Assembly (NCBI GenBank): GCA_036867785.1
Contig: CP145418.1
Coordinates: 434,001 to 498,000, forward strand
Reading direction: 5' to 3'
DNA: 64,000 nt
Origin: Plasmodiophora brassicae
Lineage: Eukaryota > Endomyxa: Phytomyxea > Phytomyxea > Plasmodiophorida
Shown: piece after piece, positions 50,797 to 62,267 of the stretch
How the letters are laid out: every line of letters begins with the position of its first letter
How positions within the stretch are numbered: position 1 is the stretch's first letter
Program-made: the position numbers and the translations under genes
The notes under the pieces: generated by a model
The model's database searches: none
What the model was told of the DNA's origin: nothing
What the model saw: the letters and a program-made list of their open reading frames with translations, nothing else

Positions 50797-52387
50797 TCAG
50801 CGGTCTTTGCTGGAGAGGAGACCTTCAAGAGCGTCAACGTCGTTGCACTCTCCGTCGTCGTCGTCGTCGGGGATGTCTTCCCGTTGGACGACGCGTCGAC
50901 GATGTCGCAAGGGCGGTGAGATTGAAATGCCGTGATGGCGACGGGCCGCGGGTGACAGTCCTCTCGGTACGAAGTCGTCGTGACGGGCATCGCCGCCCTT
51001 CCTGATCAACGATTCGATCATTCGCCGGTCAGCGTCGCTGAGTTCGCCAGACGCATCGCCCGTCGTCGACCTATTCTTCTTCGCGAGCTGGTACACAATC
51101 ACGCCGACCGTGACAATGGCAGCGATGGGCAGCTTCTGGAAGCTAAACGACGACGACGATGACGATGGTCCATCCGCCATGTCGCCAGCGAAAACTTGCA
51201 CGGTGTTCGTCCCGGTAACGATCGAGACCATGGCGTGGTGAGTGCCATCCTGAACGGCTGACATCATCTGCCCTCCAACGTCCAGTCGACTCGACAGGGG
51301 TGGCCGTACTCGTTCGATGTTCGTTCCGTTCAGCAGTATCAGCGTGTCGTGTGTCACAGCAAGCACGTATCGTCCGACGGATTTGGCGATGACACCACCG
51401 GGCACGTCAAGCGGGACGACCCAGCGCTGCCGACACGAGTTCCTCGACCGCCGGTCCCCGTCGATGTCGAACACGACCACTTTCGACATTGACGTTCCGA
51501 CGTACACCTGCAAGCAGGTTGTCAGCATCGAATGTTACGACAAGGTCGAATTGCCGTACAAGTGTCGGGTGCCTCGCATCATGCGATACCGACGTAATCC
51601 TATCGTCCGTATCATCTAGCGTGCATTGTTCGGCACCGGGTTCCCCGCCGAACGCTCTGACGAAGCCGACCGTTGACGCCGTCGCGTACGTGACGAATCG
51701 CGGGCGAGCATTGATGACGACATTGATGATCGGATCACTGCTGATCGGCACGCTGATCCGCTCGGTGCCGTTCCGAGTGTAGACGCGTACGACGCCGTCG
51801 ACATCGCCGGTCGCGAACTGCTGCAGGTACCTGAAGTTCTGGACGGCGACGCTGGTAACTGGCGATGGGGATACGACGACGGCGTCGTGGAGCAACGACG
51901 CCACAATGTTCGAACCGGATGCGTACACGGATAACGTCATGGTCTGCAGGATCGCACACAGGGCGACGACGACGAGGTGCTCGTCGCCCTGAGCGAAATC
52001 GATGGCTGCTCTGACAGGAGTACACTGCTGTGGTGGTGCCAGTTCGACGGAAGCGCAGGTCGTGCCATCGTCGTTAAGCAGGAGCAGGGCGGGGGCGGAT
52101 GTCACGACCAGCGTCATTCGTGCCGGGTATGGTCGCCCTGCAACAGGCACGAAGATGGAACGTATCGCAAGAATGTCATTGTCGACAGTTGTCTGCGATA
52201 GACGTTGCAGCGGTCCGCTGCTTCCGACGATCTGGGTCGCTTTCTCGAGCATGTCCACGCGTTGGCGTAACGCTTCCACGTCGGCGCGAAGTGACGATAA
52301 GTCGTCATGGTCAGCGGACGCCAGGTTCGTCAGCACAACGATGAGGACGAGAAACGCGACGCGCCTCGCGGACGTCATCTTTGGCAT
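50797..52387 (-). CDS. Type I membrane protein with lumenal beta-propeller-like domain
   Basis: Unrecognised protein in at least two exons. A signal peptide (RRVAFLVLIVVLTNLASA) follows ATG 52387 or 52378. Next come a short coiled coil (LRADVEALRQRVDMLEKA) and a long beta-rich region with propeller-like strands: RYLQQFATGDVDGVVRVYTR, STVGFVRAFGGEPGA, VYVGTSMSKVVVFDIDGD and RYVLAVTHDTLILLNG. One TM helix follows (LPIAAIVTVGVIVYQLA), then a ~100-residue Arg/Asp-rich cytosolic tail. The intron joining the two parts ends with GCAG before VYVGTS; its donor is ambiguous (49, 34 or 31 nt long). The role could be lumenal sensing or cargo binding, which is a guess. Confidence 0.55.
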
Positions 52388-52617
52388 GCGAGTCACACAG
52401 TGAACGATGCAATGACGCTACGTAGACTGGAAGTTAGGTCCAACGCGTCCTCCCAGACGGCGCCCTATGGCCCAGGAACAAGCACGAAGAAAACTGTTCA
52501 AGGCATTTGCTAGGTCACGCATGCGATCCAGTAAAGAAACCGAAGAACATTGGATCGAGTCAGGTACGGCCCAATGCTAATTAGCATGTGCGCCGGGCGC
52601 TCGTCGACGTCGTGAAC

Positions 52618-53730
52618 ATGAATGGTTACCTGGTGGTGAACTTGAAGACCGGCCAGCTGATTAGCGCACACGAAGCCGTCGACCAGTTCGGTCTTCAGTC
52701 ACCAGGTCAGGGCGCTCCTCGTTGCTATATACGTGTGCGTGAACCCTGAGTCGTTACTCTTCGTAGACGGTCGTCGCCTCGATGGGCTGTACCTCGGCGG
52801 CGTCGTGTACGCCTTACAGATGACTGCAGCCGGCGTTGTCGAAGACGGCGGTGACGCATCCCAATCGTTGTCGAGTCTGGAGACCTCCGAAACTTCCATA
52901 CAGTTCGCCGTCGACAGCCAGACAAAGACGATGGCGGTTGTCCTGACACCAACAACAGTCTCGGTAGCCACCCGGGGCTGGCTTGCCGAACAAGTCCTGC
53001 AAATGCACCAGGCTCCAGAGAAACCGTCCCGGCGTGCACTGAAATCGCGACTCGAGCTTCGGCTCGCCTGTGATGTCGCCGACGGGTTCGGCGAGGGCCT
53101 GCGCCCCGCCTGGATCATTGTCTCGCAGACGAGTTCGACGTCGAAACGCGATCAGGCCACAACCAGGCCTGATCACCTGTCGCAGACCAGCATTATCCCG
53201 ATAGGAAGTTACAGCGGCCCACGACGGCGACGCCCCAGGCTCGCCCATAGGCTGCTGCTCTGTTGTTCTGCTACCGATCCAGGAAGAACAGAGCCGATGG
53301 CAACCTCCCCTACCAGCAACCTAACAAACACCCGTGTGCTCCAGTTGTCTGAAAAAGAACCTCCATTAACAGGCTAGGACGGCTTCGCGGGACGTGTCGC
53401 TTCTCTGCTAACTGGGTTGGTACAGGGCCCGATTTCGACAGGATTTCATCATCCATTGATGCAGCCGCTGCCCTGCTGCAGGTCGACGAAGGCGGCTCGA
53501 ACAAGGCGACGGCAACGTATCGTGCAATGCAGTTGAACGTGCCACAGAGGACCCTGGTAGTTACTCGGGGCCCTGCCCTGTGGATAGCGATCCCCATTGC
53601 CGAAACCGACACACGGCCGCTGCTAGAGATTCTGTCCCGCGTTCACGATCCACTCATGGCGCTTACCGACGCGCTGACCAACAGAAAGACGCACGCAACG
53701 ATTCGGAAGGCGTTAGGCGGGGGCCTGTAA
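52618..53730 (+). CDS. Unrecognised cytosolic protein, possible longin-like domain
   Basis: Multi-exon gene. The start codon at 52618 gives MNGYLVVNLKTGQLISAHEA; a 73-nt intron (52678-52750) in frame joins SLLFVDGRRLDGLYLGGVVY. A beta-rich segment follows (TKTMAVVLTPTTVSVATRG), then helical regions. The last exon starts near GPDFDRISSSIDAAAALL and ends RKTHATIRKALGGGL at 53730. The N-terminal strand-helix pattern is reminiscent of longin-fold trafficking subunits (Mon1/Fuzzy type), but I have no decisive motif. One or more exon borders near 53150-53430 are unresolved. Confidence 0.45.
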
Positions 53731-53766
53731 ATACAATATTGATGTACTATTGAGAGAACGTTCGGC

Positions 53767-55300
53767 TCAATCCGTTTGGTTCGTAGTCCAGTCGTAAGGT
53801 TGCAGCATCTCTTTGAGTTGGTCGACGCGTCGTGACTGTAGCTCCCTAGGTTCGTTCTTCGCTCTGAGGACAATACTGGCGGGCTCTTCCAGAAGGCCGC
53901 ATACGATCTCGCGCCCGAAGTCTTTCGAGAATTTCGATTCATCCTCGATCACATGTGCAAACCCGGACCGATCGTCACCAAATTCAACGTGGAAGTACGG
54001 GAACCCACCTGGAATCGCGGAACGTATGCCACGACATCGGCTGGTGACGATGACCTTCTTGTGCGACGACCATTCTTCATCCGATTCAAGCAGGGCTTTC
54101 TTGAAGTAGATGGGGGCCTCGTCATAGAGCTCTCGAACCAGCGTGATACAGTCGATCATGCAATGCCGCTTGCTATTCGGAAGTGATGTTTCTAGGAACA
54201 CGACCCCGAGTGATTCAGACGCAAACATCGTAACAAGCCTGTCTTTGATCGCCTGGAGCTCCGCAAACACCGAGTCGTTCATCGACGTCGACGACGCCGT
54301 ATGCTCATTTGGTACAATGAGGCAATGTCCTGCGACGTCATAACGTTAGTCACACGCGTCGTTACCAGCAGCACAGCGTCATACCCAAGCCAAGAGGCGG
54401 ACCGCTAGGAACCTCGATGTGGCAGTACTTGCCAACGCGTACGACGAGATGGTGTTGGAAACGCGGTCCACCCAAACAGTACCAGCAGTTCTCGTTCGGC
54501 TGCCTCTGATTCAGCGGCTTCCTGCCCTTGGCTTTGTCATCCTTGCTCACGAATCTGGATTCATCAGCAGCATCGAACTGGTCATCCGTTGATGCTGCGT
54601 ATCTACGATCGCGAACGACCGCCATCGCTGACTGCATCTGATAATCGGCATACGACTGCATGCGCTCCTCCTGAACCATCGCCTTAATCCCGTCTGCATC
54701 CCTCGCCGGCAGATTCGTCGGGCGATCTCTCGTATCCAAATCAGGAACAATTTCCACACGCGGCCGCGAACGAGCCGCATCGATCTCTGCCTGTAACCGG
54801 TCATGCTCGGCCATGTTACCAGCAATCTTAGCTCGCATGGCTTTCGCAGCAAGCTGGTTCAAGTCAACGTCCACAGTCGTTTCCGATGGACGTTGCGAGG
54901 AAGCGGCCCTGTCATGCCGTCTGGGATCACGCTCAGGAGACCGGCGGGACCTTACTGGGGCAGCAGGTACAGCCCCCTGGTTAATCGATAGTGGATGAGA
55001 GCTCATGTCAGAGGATGCTGCAGAATCCCGTTCACGTGCACGTCGCTCCATACGACGTCGCCAGCTAGCACCACCATCGCCCACGACCTTCGTCGGGCGA
55101 ACGCCAGCCGCCGACAGATCCACTGGGCGTTTCATGCGCGGTGCCGACTCCGGCTCCGGGGCATCGGCCGCGCGCTTGCCGGCCGTCGCAGGCCTGTCGA
55201 ACGCGCCCGTCATCCATTGCTCGCGCTGCTGCGGCGGGTCGGGCGGCGACGGTGCGGACGCCGTCGCCGCCTTCTTCCCGATCCTGATGCCGCTCAACAT
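53767..55300 (-). CDS. CWF19L2: CWF19L2-like spliceosome/debranching factor
   Basis: Late spliceosome (intron-lariat) protein of the Cwf19/Drn1 family. Two exons join in frame across an intron with donor GTATGA and acceptor CGCAG near 54310-54380. The N-terminal part has a basic stretch and the family helix LAAKAMRAKIAGNMAEHDRL. CwfJ domain 1 contains ENCWYCLGGPRFQHHLVVRV. After the splice come GHCLIVPNEHTAS (the HIT-like GHxLIxP motif) and FLETSLPNSKRHCMIDCITL. CwfJ domain 2 ends with FPYFHVEFGDDRSGFAHVIE and KFSKDFGREIVCGLLEEP. It is the only splicing gene in a window where every intron is under 75 nt. Confidence 0.9.
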
Positions 55301-55914
55301 GCCGCGGCGACGCCGAATGTGCGCCCCGCCCCGAGCATCGCACGACTGTCGCACTATTCCGAAACTGCGAGGACGGGGGCCGCCGGGCGCCGAGCTCACC
55401 CGCTGCTGCTGTGGTCGACCATTACAGGTGCGATTATTCGGCGCCGCAACCCGGCGGCTACAAAATGTGCCGGCCAAGATGCGGCCGGCCCCCCCAGTGG
55501 ATGATGCCACGTGGCTGCATGCGTGCATGGCATCGTCCTCGGACAAGGCAATCTTCTTGCTAGGATCGAGCTTCCTGCATCCGGGCACGCCGGAAGACTG
55601 ATAGCAGCGAGAAGGCTGCCTGGCCCGATGTCGAAAACGCACGCTCGCCAATGGCATGGCCGTGACGCGTACAACGGTTCTTTACGGGTTCGCGTCAGGT
55701 GCGGGCTCCTTCATCTTCGTACGCGATAACGCCCGCCGCAAAGGACGATACCTACTCCTGCCGCAAAGGCATTCGATGATGCTCGGTGGGCATCCTCCGT
55801 CTCACCGGTGATCCATAGCAGGTGAAGGGAAGTCCGAACGCCAAGAGTACCATTTAGGTTCAAACTAGGATAGAGGCAGCTGGTCGAAGACGATGCCCGT
55901 CGGTAAGCCGGGAC
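55301..55914. other. Intergenic stretch without supported gene
   Basis: About 600 bp between the CWF19L2 start and the SIW14-like stop, both on the minus strand. Upstream in-frame extension of CWF19L2 (to 55657) is open but low-complexity. Nothing else recognisable. Confidence 0.35.
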
Positions 55915-56762
55915 CTAGTCGTCGTCGGCGATTATAGATAGTTTCGGATCGTAGACGACCGACGCGGAGACGAGCTGACCGTACGTCGATGCACGCTGGC
56001 CGCTGCTACAACGGTCATCTTGTTCTCCGGTCCGAACCTGACTCAGTACCGTCAGGAGGCACGCAGAGTCAAGCGCAATGAAGCAGACGTGCGGGCCGAC
56101 CGATTTGAAGTACCCAATGTGATCGACGAACCACGACGGCAAACGGGGCGGTAATGTGACCAGGTCGACATCAAAGAACTCAATGAACTGTTCGTTTACG
56201 AACCTCGATTTCGCACCAGCATAACGCCTGTGCTCGTCAATAACTGAGCGCATCGATGATGAGCGTGGGCAACGTGGGCAAACGCGGAAATAATGGACTA
56301 ACTCGAGGCCATATTCCAGAACTGAAGACGTCGCAAGCATCCAACAAGGATGCCCGTCTCGTGCACGCCCGACGAGCACATGATCATGACCGGGTGGTTG
56401 TCCTCGTTCAATATGAACTCCAGGGAATCCTTGACGAGGTCATCGCTGACGGGCTTCCAGGTTACGTCCGGACGCCACGATTTCAACCCCTGGTGGCACT
56501 GGACGCCCCACGCGTGAACACGTCACATATGCACTCGATGGGCCGGTCGTACGAATCGGATCGACGTCTGGTCGACGAACTCCTTCAACCGCGTCAGTTC
56601 CGACGACAGGTACAGGATCGATCGCAGCTGCAGGCGCTTGACGAACGCGAAATTGTCGGCGCTGAACGCATTGCTCCGGTAGATGCCGTCCTCGACGATG
56701 CCGAATGCGGCCGGCGGCTCCACTGCCAGCGCGTCGCGAACACCAGGCGCGGACGCCGCCAT
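55915..56762 (-). CDS. SIW14/OCA1-like phosphatase with degenerate active site
   Basis: Member of the plant and fungal atypical dual-specificity (PFA-DSP/Siw14) family, which cleaves inositol pyrophosphates. Three exons from ATG 56760-56762. Family blocks: FGIVEDGIYRSNAFSADNFA, LQLRSILYLSSELTRLKEFV, IRF joined to CHQGLKSWRPDVTW, SLEFILNEDNHPVMIMCSSG, GILVGCLRRLQFWNMAS joined to IIDEHRRYAGAKSRFVNEQF and IEFFDVDLV. The P-loop reads M-C-S-S-G-V-H-E-T-G where active members have H-C-x5-R: the nucleophilic Cys is kept but the invariant Arg is Glu (codon GAG) and the preceding His is Met. Catalysis is therefore unlikely; a scaffold or ligand-sensing role, as proposed for other Oca proteins, is inference. 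Confidence 0.88.
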
Positions 56763-56881
56763 CCCGGTGCGCTGCCCCGCACTTCCCTGTCGCGTTCAGG
56801 TGCTGCATCTGGCGTTGACAGTTGCCGAGCTGCACATCGGTGTGCAGTTGTCGCCCCGTGGTCATAAATACCGTCACCAGG

Positions 56882-57928
56882 ATGCTTCGCGCCGTGGTCG
56901 GTACGAGGCGGGCGCTGTCGTCGATGGCGGCGTTGCCTGCGACGCTGCAGGGTCGGTTCCTGATGAACAATCCCGGGAAGCGGGTGCTGCGAGTTCGGGA
57001 CGGGGAAGGCGCCACCTGGTACACGGCGGATCGGGCGCCCGACGGCCAGTCTATCATCGTCGGCGTCGGGGGCACGTCTCTCAACGAGCTATATGATAAG
57101 AAGGAGCGCCTGATCCTGTTCGTCAGTGACTACATTGGTGGTAAAGTTGGGCTCCGAGGGCTTACACGGGTCGATCTTGAACCAAATGGTAACTGCTCAC
57201 CTAGGGCGCTTCTGCTGGCAACGTGTGATGTGTGACGCCCGCAGAGATCGTTATTGATTCATCGAGGCCGCCGCTGACCAAAGCGCAAATCCAGCAACTC
57301 GTTCTGGAGTACGTTCGACATTTGGAGCTTGTCGCCAACGTTCAATGGTGCAGTGCGTTTCCCGTTCCACAGCAATCTGTTCATCGGTGCTTCGGTCGGC
57401 CCGTGCTTGTGTTTGACGGTTGCATCTCTGATTCTGTCAACTATGCAATGCCCGGTCTGACGTATCGGTTCAGATTTCGTTCGATGGTCGGAAAGAGACC
57501 GAGACACAGCGAATAAGTTGCTGGTTAGAATCATGCTGAACGACGAAGTCACGGCAGAGGCCGACGGTGTGGTCGCGCTGACACCGTCCGACTTCCATTA
57601 TGGACGTCTGCCGCCGTCTTCCGCCCTGTTCTTCGGCTCACTTGTTATGAGTGAAACACCCGTTCTCCTGAAGTCCAACAAGACAGATTTGTTCAGGATC
57701 AAAGATACGAGGAAATTTCAAAACCTGTTTCGGCACAAGATCACGGTTCGTTCCTGTTCACCCTTGCATATCGGTACTAACGGCGTCGATCGACAGGAAT
57801 GGGTCACCAGGTCTCCGGTGGGGCATATCTTCGACTCCCCCATCGAACTTGATGGTGCCGCCTGGGCGGGATATGGCCCGGAATTTTCAGACGAGTTTGA
57901 CACGGGAGACTCCCTCACCTGGTTGTAA
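56882..57928 (+). CDS. Unrecognised protein with mitochondrial-type N-terminus
   Basis: Starts MLRAVVGTRRALSSMAALPA, a good presequence. Exon 1 continues GRFLMNNPGKRVLRVRDGEG and IIVGVGGTSLNELYDKKERL. Intron 57190-57250 (approximate; GTAACT..CGCAG) joins to EIVIDSSRPPLTKAQIQQLV and HLELVAN. Further exons between 57330 and 57520 are unresolved. The last one encodes RIMLNDEVTAEADGVVALTP, SALFFGSLVMSETPVLLKSN and a long C-terminus to 57928. Several beta strands and a DGVVALTPSD turn, but no family recognised. Confidence 0.45.
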
Positions 57929-58024
57929 TCATTGAACATATTGAATATACGGGGCAGGATGGAAACGTCGTCGCAGCGCCAAGTGCCAACGCTGGCCCTA
58001 AAATCTGCTACTCCCTCTGTCTGG

Positions 58025-58074
58025 GAATGATTGATAGGTTTCTAGTCAAACTATGTTGAGAATGATTGATAGGT
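58025..58074. repeat. 15-bp direct repeat
   Basis: GAATGATTGATAGGT occurs at 58025-58039 and again at 58060-58074, 35 bp apart, in the space between the unknown mitochondrial-type gene and glycine C-acetyltransferase. It could be a transcription-factor site pair for the downstream gene or a 3' element of the upstream one. No further copies were noticed nearby. Confidence 0.5.
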
Positions 58075-58404
58075 AACGAGTTACAACGAATTACAAGAAC
58101 CTGGGCATCCAGAACGGCCCTCACCGCCCGAACACCTTCCTCGTCGCAGACAATATACACAGGAAGGCGTCCTCGGGTTCGGAGGCACGGCTTGCCTCCC
58201 AAATTTGGGCAAGAGGCGCCGCGCATTCGACGGAAGAGACAACGACGACCATGACCGTGGTGACGATGCATTGTCGTTGGCGCGTGCGATCGCTGGCCCA
58301 CGCACGAACGATGTATAGCGCGTCGTTCCGGGACGGGTTGAAGTCTCAGGCAGGTGGATGGAGCAGAGCGTGACTCGATTGGATGTTTACGTCCCCGACT
58401 GCAG

Positions 58405-59892
58405 ATGGATGAGATGCGTCGCCAGGGGACGTACAAAATCGAGAGGATCCTGACATCGCCGCAAAGCCATTCGATCAGAGTGGCGTCGCGATCGAAACCG
58501 GTCCTGAACTTCTGTGCCAATAACTACCTCGGGTTGTCGAATGATCCCCGACTGGTGGAGCGCGCGAAGCAGACGCTGGATGAACGCGGGTTCGGCCTGT
58601 CTTCCGTCCGGTTCATCTGTGGGACGCAGGACATTCACAAGGAACTGGAAGCGAAGCTGTCGAAGTTCCACGGGACCGAAGATACGATCCTGTACCCGTC
58701 GTGCTTTGACGCTAACGCGGGCCTGTTCGAGGTGTGGACCCAACCGTTGTCCCAGCACTGTCTGACGCGGCTCGCAGGCGATACTGACCGACCAGGACGC
58801 GATCATTAGTGACGCGTTGAACCATGCAAGCATTATTGATGGTATTCGGTTGTGCAAAGCAAAGCGATTGCGGTACGTGCATCTGGATGTCGACGACCTG
58901 GAGGCCAAGCTCGTCGAGGCGAAGGACCAGCGATTCCGCCTGATTGCCACGGATGGTGCATTTTCTATGGATGGTAAATCGGTCGTATCCTGTCCCGGTC
59001 GCGAATGAATGCAACTTTGTTTCCTCTTCCGCAGGCGACGTGGCCCCGTTGAAACAAATCTGCGATTTGGCCGATCAACACGACTCGTTGGTGTTCGTCG
59101 ATGGTGAAAATATATGGAGATTGTCCACACCGACCTGCTACTCATCAGCCTCGTAGACTGTCACGCCACCGGCTTCTTTGGCGCCACTGGCCGCGGGTCG
59201 CCAGAGCACCAGGGCGTTGAGGGTCGCGTCGACGTCATCAATTCGACTCTTGGGAAAGCGCTAGGAGGTTGGCCCCCGTTCTCCTCACTATCCACGTCCG
59301 ATGGCTCATCTGCTCATAACTAGGCGCCACTGGTGGCTATTCGACGGGACGTCGCGAGATAATCGAGATTCTTCGCCAAAAGTCACGCCCGTACCTCTTC
59401 TCGAACGCTCTGGCCCCAGCGGTTGTGGGTGCAGGTCGGCAGGTGCACCTGGGTTGCGATTGCTATTGTATCTGAACGCTCTATTTGCCGGGAAGGCATT
59501 GCCGTCATTGATATGCTTACCGAGTCATCTGGACTGGTGGAGAAACTGGCAACGAACACGAAGAGGTTCCGGACGCGGATGAAGGTTGTCATTCACCACG
59601 GATTAGGCGTCGAAGCTCTGACCCAGTATTACAGGACGCCGGGTTCAACATTCTCGGGTCGCCGGAACATGCAATCGCGCCTGTCCTGTTGGGTGACGCC
59701 GCACTGGCCACCCGCATGGCAGACGACCTTCTCGAACTCGGCATCTATGTGATCGGGTTCAGCTACCCAGTGGTCCCGAAGGACGCCGCCAGGATTCGGG
59801 TCCAGCTGTCTGCTGCTCATTCCCTGGAAGAAGTCGATCAAGCTGTCGACGCGTTCATCGAGGTCGGCAAGAAGTTGAATGTCATCCGTTGA
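58405..59892 (+). CDS. GCAT: Glycine C-acetyltransferase (2-amino-3-ketobutyrate CoA ligase)
   Basis: PLP enzyme of mitochondrial threonine breakdown: 2-amino-3-oxobutyrate + CoA to glycine + acetyl-CoA. Multi-exon. Blocks: [107 protein letters not shown], then [20 protein letters not shown] across a splice site, STLGKALGG with the PLP lysine, [34 protein letters not shown] and [20 protein letters not shown]. The active site is complete. The N-terminus is uncertain: MDEMRRQG at 58405 lacks a presequence, and an upstream exon (for example from ATG 58267) may supply it. Confidence 0.94.
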
Positions 59893-59939
59893 ATCCATAA
59901 AGGGAGACGTCTGCCATACAAGAATAGATAATTATGTAT

Positions 59940-60719
59940 TCAGTGGTGGCCGTGATGTCCCGGCCGATGGTGATCATGTCCATGGTGATCATGCCCATGG
60001 TCAAACCCATGGTGGTGGTGGTCGGAATCATCGTCATGTTCGTCGTGATCATGTCCGTGATGCTCTTCATGGTGGTCATGCCCATGGTGATCATCGTGGT
60101 GGTCATGTCCATGGTGGTGATGATCGTCATCGTCGTCTTCTTCCTCGTCAAGATCGTCCTCGTGATGGTGCGTGCTGTCGCCATTCGCATGCTCGTCGTC
60201 TCTGTCGTTCTCGTCGTGCGAGTGATGCTCGGTTTCATGGTTTTCGCTGTCGTGGTGCTCGTTAGAGTGGGTGTCCGTCCCGGTCACTAGGCACAGGAAT
60301 CAGATGCCAGCACAATTCGGATATGGTGTCCAGTACTACCGGTCGCAGAGATAGCCGCATTGGTCATGACCTTTGCCTTGTCTTTGGCCACGCCTTGCAT
60401 TTCGTGCTCGCCAGCATCCTGGTGGAAGTCTTCGTCTTCTCGTCGCTCGTGCTGATGTTTATGATAGTCGTTGGAAGGGAATCCTAGGTGGTGGTGGTGG
60501 TGGTTTGCCTCATCATGCTCGTGGTCGCTGTCTTCGTCATCTAGATGCTCAAGCTCAGCTTCGTCGTCGTGTCTATGCCAATCTAAGACGGTATCACAAT
60601 GAGCGCATGCGGCAGACATCATTCCCCACTGTGACCATACCACTGTTCCACGAGAGGGTCCTGGGGAGCACGGTCAGGGTTATGACGAGCGCGACGGCCA
60701 CTATGGACGTCGCCTTCAT
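59940..60719 (-). CDS. Secreted His/Asp-rich protein 3
   Basis: Three exons (60641-60719, 60340-60582, 59940-60286; introns of 58 and 53 nt) join in frame to 222 residues. Exon 1 encodes a signal peptide (MKATSIVAVALVITLTVLPR). Exon 2 has DWHRHDDEAELEHLDDEDSD, HEHDEANHHHHHLGFP and a Lys/Ala-containing stretch. Exon 3 is almost entirely His, Asp, Glu and Gly, with HHSHDENDRDDEHANGD, DEEEDDDDDHHHHGHDHH and repeated GHDHH units to the stop. It is of the same kind as the two genes at 33.4-34.8 kb. Metal binding is inferred from composition. It is convergent with glycine C-acetyltransferase, 47 bp apart. Confidence 0.72.
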
Positions 60720-61075
60720 ATATAACAATAACAATCGCTTGGATCACGCCCACAGCGCGCGATCCCCGTAAACGAAACGTCGTGATTAGACTAATGCCTC
60801 CCAACTATCTCGTTATCCAACGAGCCAACTTGTGCGTCCAGTTGTGTCACGTCCCCACCTGCCCATGACGCCCACAGGGTGAATCATGCCACCTGGGGAC
60901 TGGATGGGATCTGTGAAGATCAATAAATCGCCAGCAGCCATTGTAGCAGTCATCGGGCCTGGCAGGTATAAAACTGCAAGAGGTAGAAGTTCACACAACA
61001 GTCTGGGCTATCGTCTGGCATCATATTTATGACAAGTTCGGTCCGTGCCGCTGCCGTGTGGTGCGTGAACGACTG

Positions 61076-62011
61076 ATGGAGGCGCTGGAGCGCGCCTGCA
61101 TCATGGCGTCGACGGGCGACGTGCGCGGACAGGGCCTCGCGCACGTCGTCATGGACAGCCTGAAGCAGCCCGGATTGTACACGTTCGACAGGTTGCTGCG
61201 CGTGCGCCAGATCGACGAGGTGTGCCGGGCGTCGTGTCGTCACATCACGCGCCGTTTCGGCACCTGATCTCGGGGATCGCAGATGAAACACTCGGCCGAA
61301 TATCTGCCTGTCCATAACGCTTTGAGACTATTCGCGTACGGGACATACAGTGACTACAGAGGTCAGCCTATGCTGAACTTGGCGTTCCGGTGTGATCATG
61401 ACGTCGCCTCTCAGATAACCGAAGCACCCCTCTCCCTGACCTATCGCCTGCACACATTTTGAAGCTGAAGGCAGTACGTCGGCTCAGATTCCACCATCCT
61501 CACCCTCATAAGGAGCGACGTGTTGCAGTTGACAGTTTTATCGTACGCCAGTCGATGCAAACGTATACGTTACGGCGACCTGATGCAAGAACTCGACATT
61601 GACAATGTTCGCGATCTCGAGGATCTGGTGATTTCCTGCATCTACGATGGGTCGCTTCATGCCAAGCTGGACCAGACGGAGAGCTGCGTCGATATCCTCA
61701 AGGTCGAGTCCCGCGATGTTGCAGCAGGCGAGCTTCCCGAAATGGTTGCTCAGCTGAAAACATGGTCGGACGCACTCGCGTGTGCCTCTTGCGGGAGCGC
61801 ATTGACGATTCGTTTGGGTAGGACAAAGTCCAGTAAGGACCTGGCTAACAGTATCGGCAATATGGCGGATGCTATCGAACGTCACGAAGCACAGAGGAGG
61901 GAACACGCCGAACGTGTGCAGAAGCATCTGAAGCTCGCCGAAGAGGACTATATCGAGTCAGTGTCAAAAGTGGGTGCTTACGCGCGCAGCGTGGTATTCG
62001 ACGATGCCTAA
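61076..62011 (+). CDS. CSN7: COP9 signalosome subunit 7 (CSN7)
   Basis: PCI-domain scaffold subunit of the COP9 signalosome, which removes NEDD8 from cullins. Exons 61076-61219, 61283-61361, 61415-61473 and 61529-62011 join to 254 residues. Matches: MEALERACIMASTGDVRGQG, LAHVVMDSLKQPGLYTFDRL, EYLPVHNALRLFAYGTYSDY, then LTVLSYASRCKRIRYGDLMQ, LDIDNVRDLEDLVISCIYDG and SLHAKLDQTESCVDI of the winged helix, in register with animal CSN7. The C-terminal ~60 residues form a charged coiled coil. Introns are 53-63 nt. Confidence 0.92.
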
Positions 62012-62267
62012 CAAACGTAAACGTAGAAACAAGGGCCTCATGAGTCGGCGATGATGGTGGACGACGACTCCGATCCTGGTTTCCGATATGCAATGCAAGA
62101 GAGCTTGAGAATGCGGTAGGACGGATTCAGTAAATCTTCCGATGACGACACACATCGGGTTTCTGTCCTACTCACACGTCAACCAGCCAGTTGACTCACG
62201 GGGGCAGGTCAATCAATCTTTCCTAGTTCTTGTTGACGGGCACTCATTCTGCCGGTGTCTCTTTACA

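Noticed and set aside
51480-51550. 31- or 34-nt intron in the propeller protein
   Set aside because: A 49-nt alternative with a GTACGG donor also keeps frame and fits the size of all other introns, so ultra-short splicing is not supported.
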